A stretch of DNA of 64,000 nucleotides from Paenibacillus rigui (GTDB lineage Bacteria; Bacillota; Bacilli; Paenibacillales; NBRC-103111): assembly GCF_002234615.1 (NCBI RefSeq), contig NZ_NMQW01000020.1:87888-151887 (forward strand), written 5' to 3'. Numbering within the stretch: position 1 is the stretch's first letter; each line of letters starts with the position of its first letter. Under the pieces are notes generated by a model. That model had not been told where the DNA came from and searched no databases. It saw nothing but the letters and a program-made list of their open reading frames with translations. Below are positions 63,901-64,000 of this stretch, in pieces. The translations under genes were made by a program, and so were the position numbers.

Positions 63901-64000
63901 AAATTGAATGCCTTGAGCAGCTTGAGTTTTTAAGACATGAAAAAAGGCTGTCTTTTATCAACATCTGACGATGCTGACAATAGGAAAGGGTATTGCGTAG

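Overview
The window reads as a chromosomal segment of a spore-forming Firmicute, most likely Paenibacillus or a close relative of the Paenibacillaceae. Support comes from strong GGAGG ribosome sites with frequent TTG/GTG starts, a YesM/YesN plus LplABC-type sugar operon, a Bacillus-type Fnr with C-terminal cysteines, DUF2642 and DUF2935 proteins, and an OpuC-type osmoprotectant transporter. No rRNA, tRNA or CRISPR array was seen.

Layout: 1-6.8 kb holds housekeeping genes (SET protein fragment, hybrid histidine kinase, M3 oligopeptidase, DUF1697, aminoglycoside-phosphotransferase-like kinase, cupin). 7.0-10.6 kb is an osmolyte module: a BusR-like regulator (GntR HTH plus RCK_C) ahead of a three-gene OpuC-like betaine/choline ABC transporter. 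10.7-17.4 kb mixes small metabolic and regulatory genes with mobile-element debris (Tn3 transposase tail with its terminal repeat, a truncated MFS gene) and four copies of an 18-bp dif-like palindrome (the first lies at 5.9 kb). 17.4-22.7 kb is a surface-glycan cluster (three glycosyltransferases and a pyruvyltransferase). 22.8-27.5 kb holds a DinG/XPD-like helicase, a DUF3817 membrane protein, a Xer-like tyrosine recombinase and a cell-wall amidase.

27.6-40 kb is an anaerobic-life block: mobA, pflB-pflA-hemerythrin, fnr, a chemoreceptor, a tandem class II aldolase, a second hemerythrin, a formate/nitrite channel and adhE; hcp at 52-53.5 kb belongs with it. Five promoters here (mobA, pflB, hemerythrin 2, adhE, hcp) share a TGTGA-N6-TCACA-like Fnr box followed at exactly 21 bp by a -10 hexamer, which places the box near -41.5. 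40.1-48.7 kb is a sugar-sensing and uptake operon (yesM, yesN, lplB, lplC, lplA, GH2 beta-galactosidase) with CcpA-type cre sites at its promoter; yesM carries a frameshift and lplB an in-frame stop. 48.8-52 kb has a MerR-thioredoxin pair and a large protein that looks like two isoprenyl/terpene-synthase folds in tandem, broken by a frameshift.

53.7-64 kb is an AT-rich accessory island on the minus strand. It encodes a 1460-residue protein with an apparent N-terminal PD-(D/E)XK nuclease-like domain, a STAND-type P-loop NTPase and a long helical C-terminus (resembling anti-phage Avs-type sensors), a translationally overlapping 483-residue partner of unknown family, and an unrecognised 394-residue protein. 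It is bordered by a decayed IS21-family element (istA/istB). This candidate defence module is the most likely novelty in the window.
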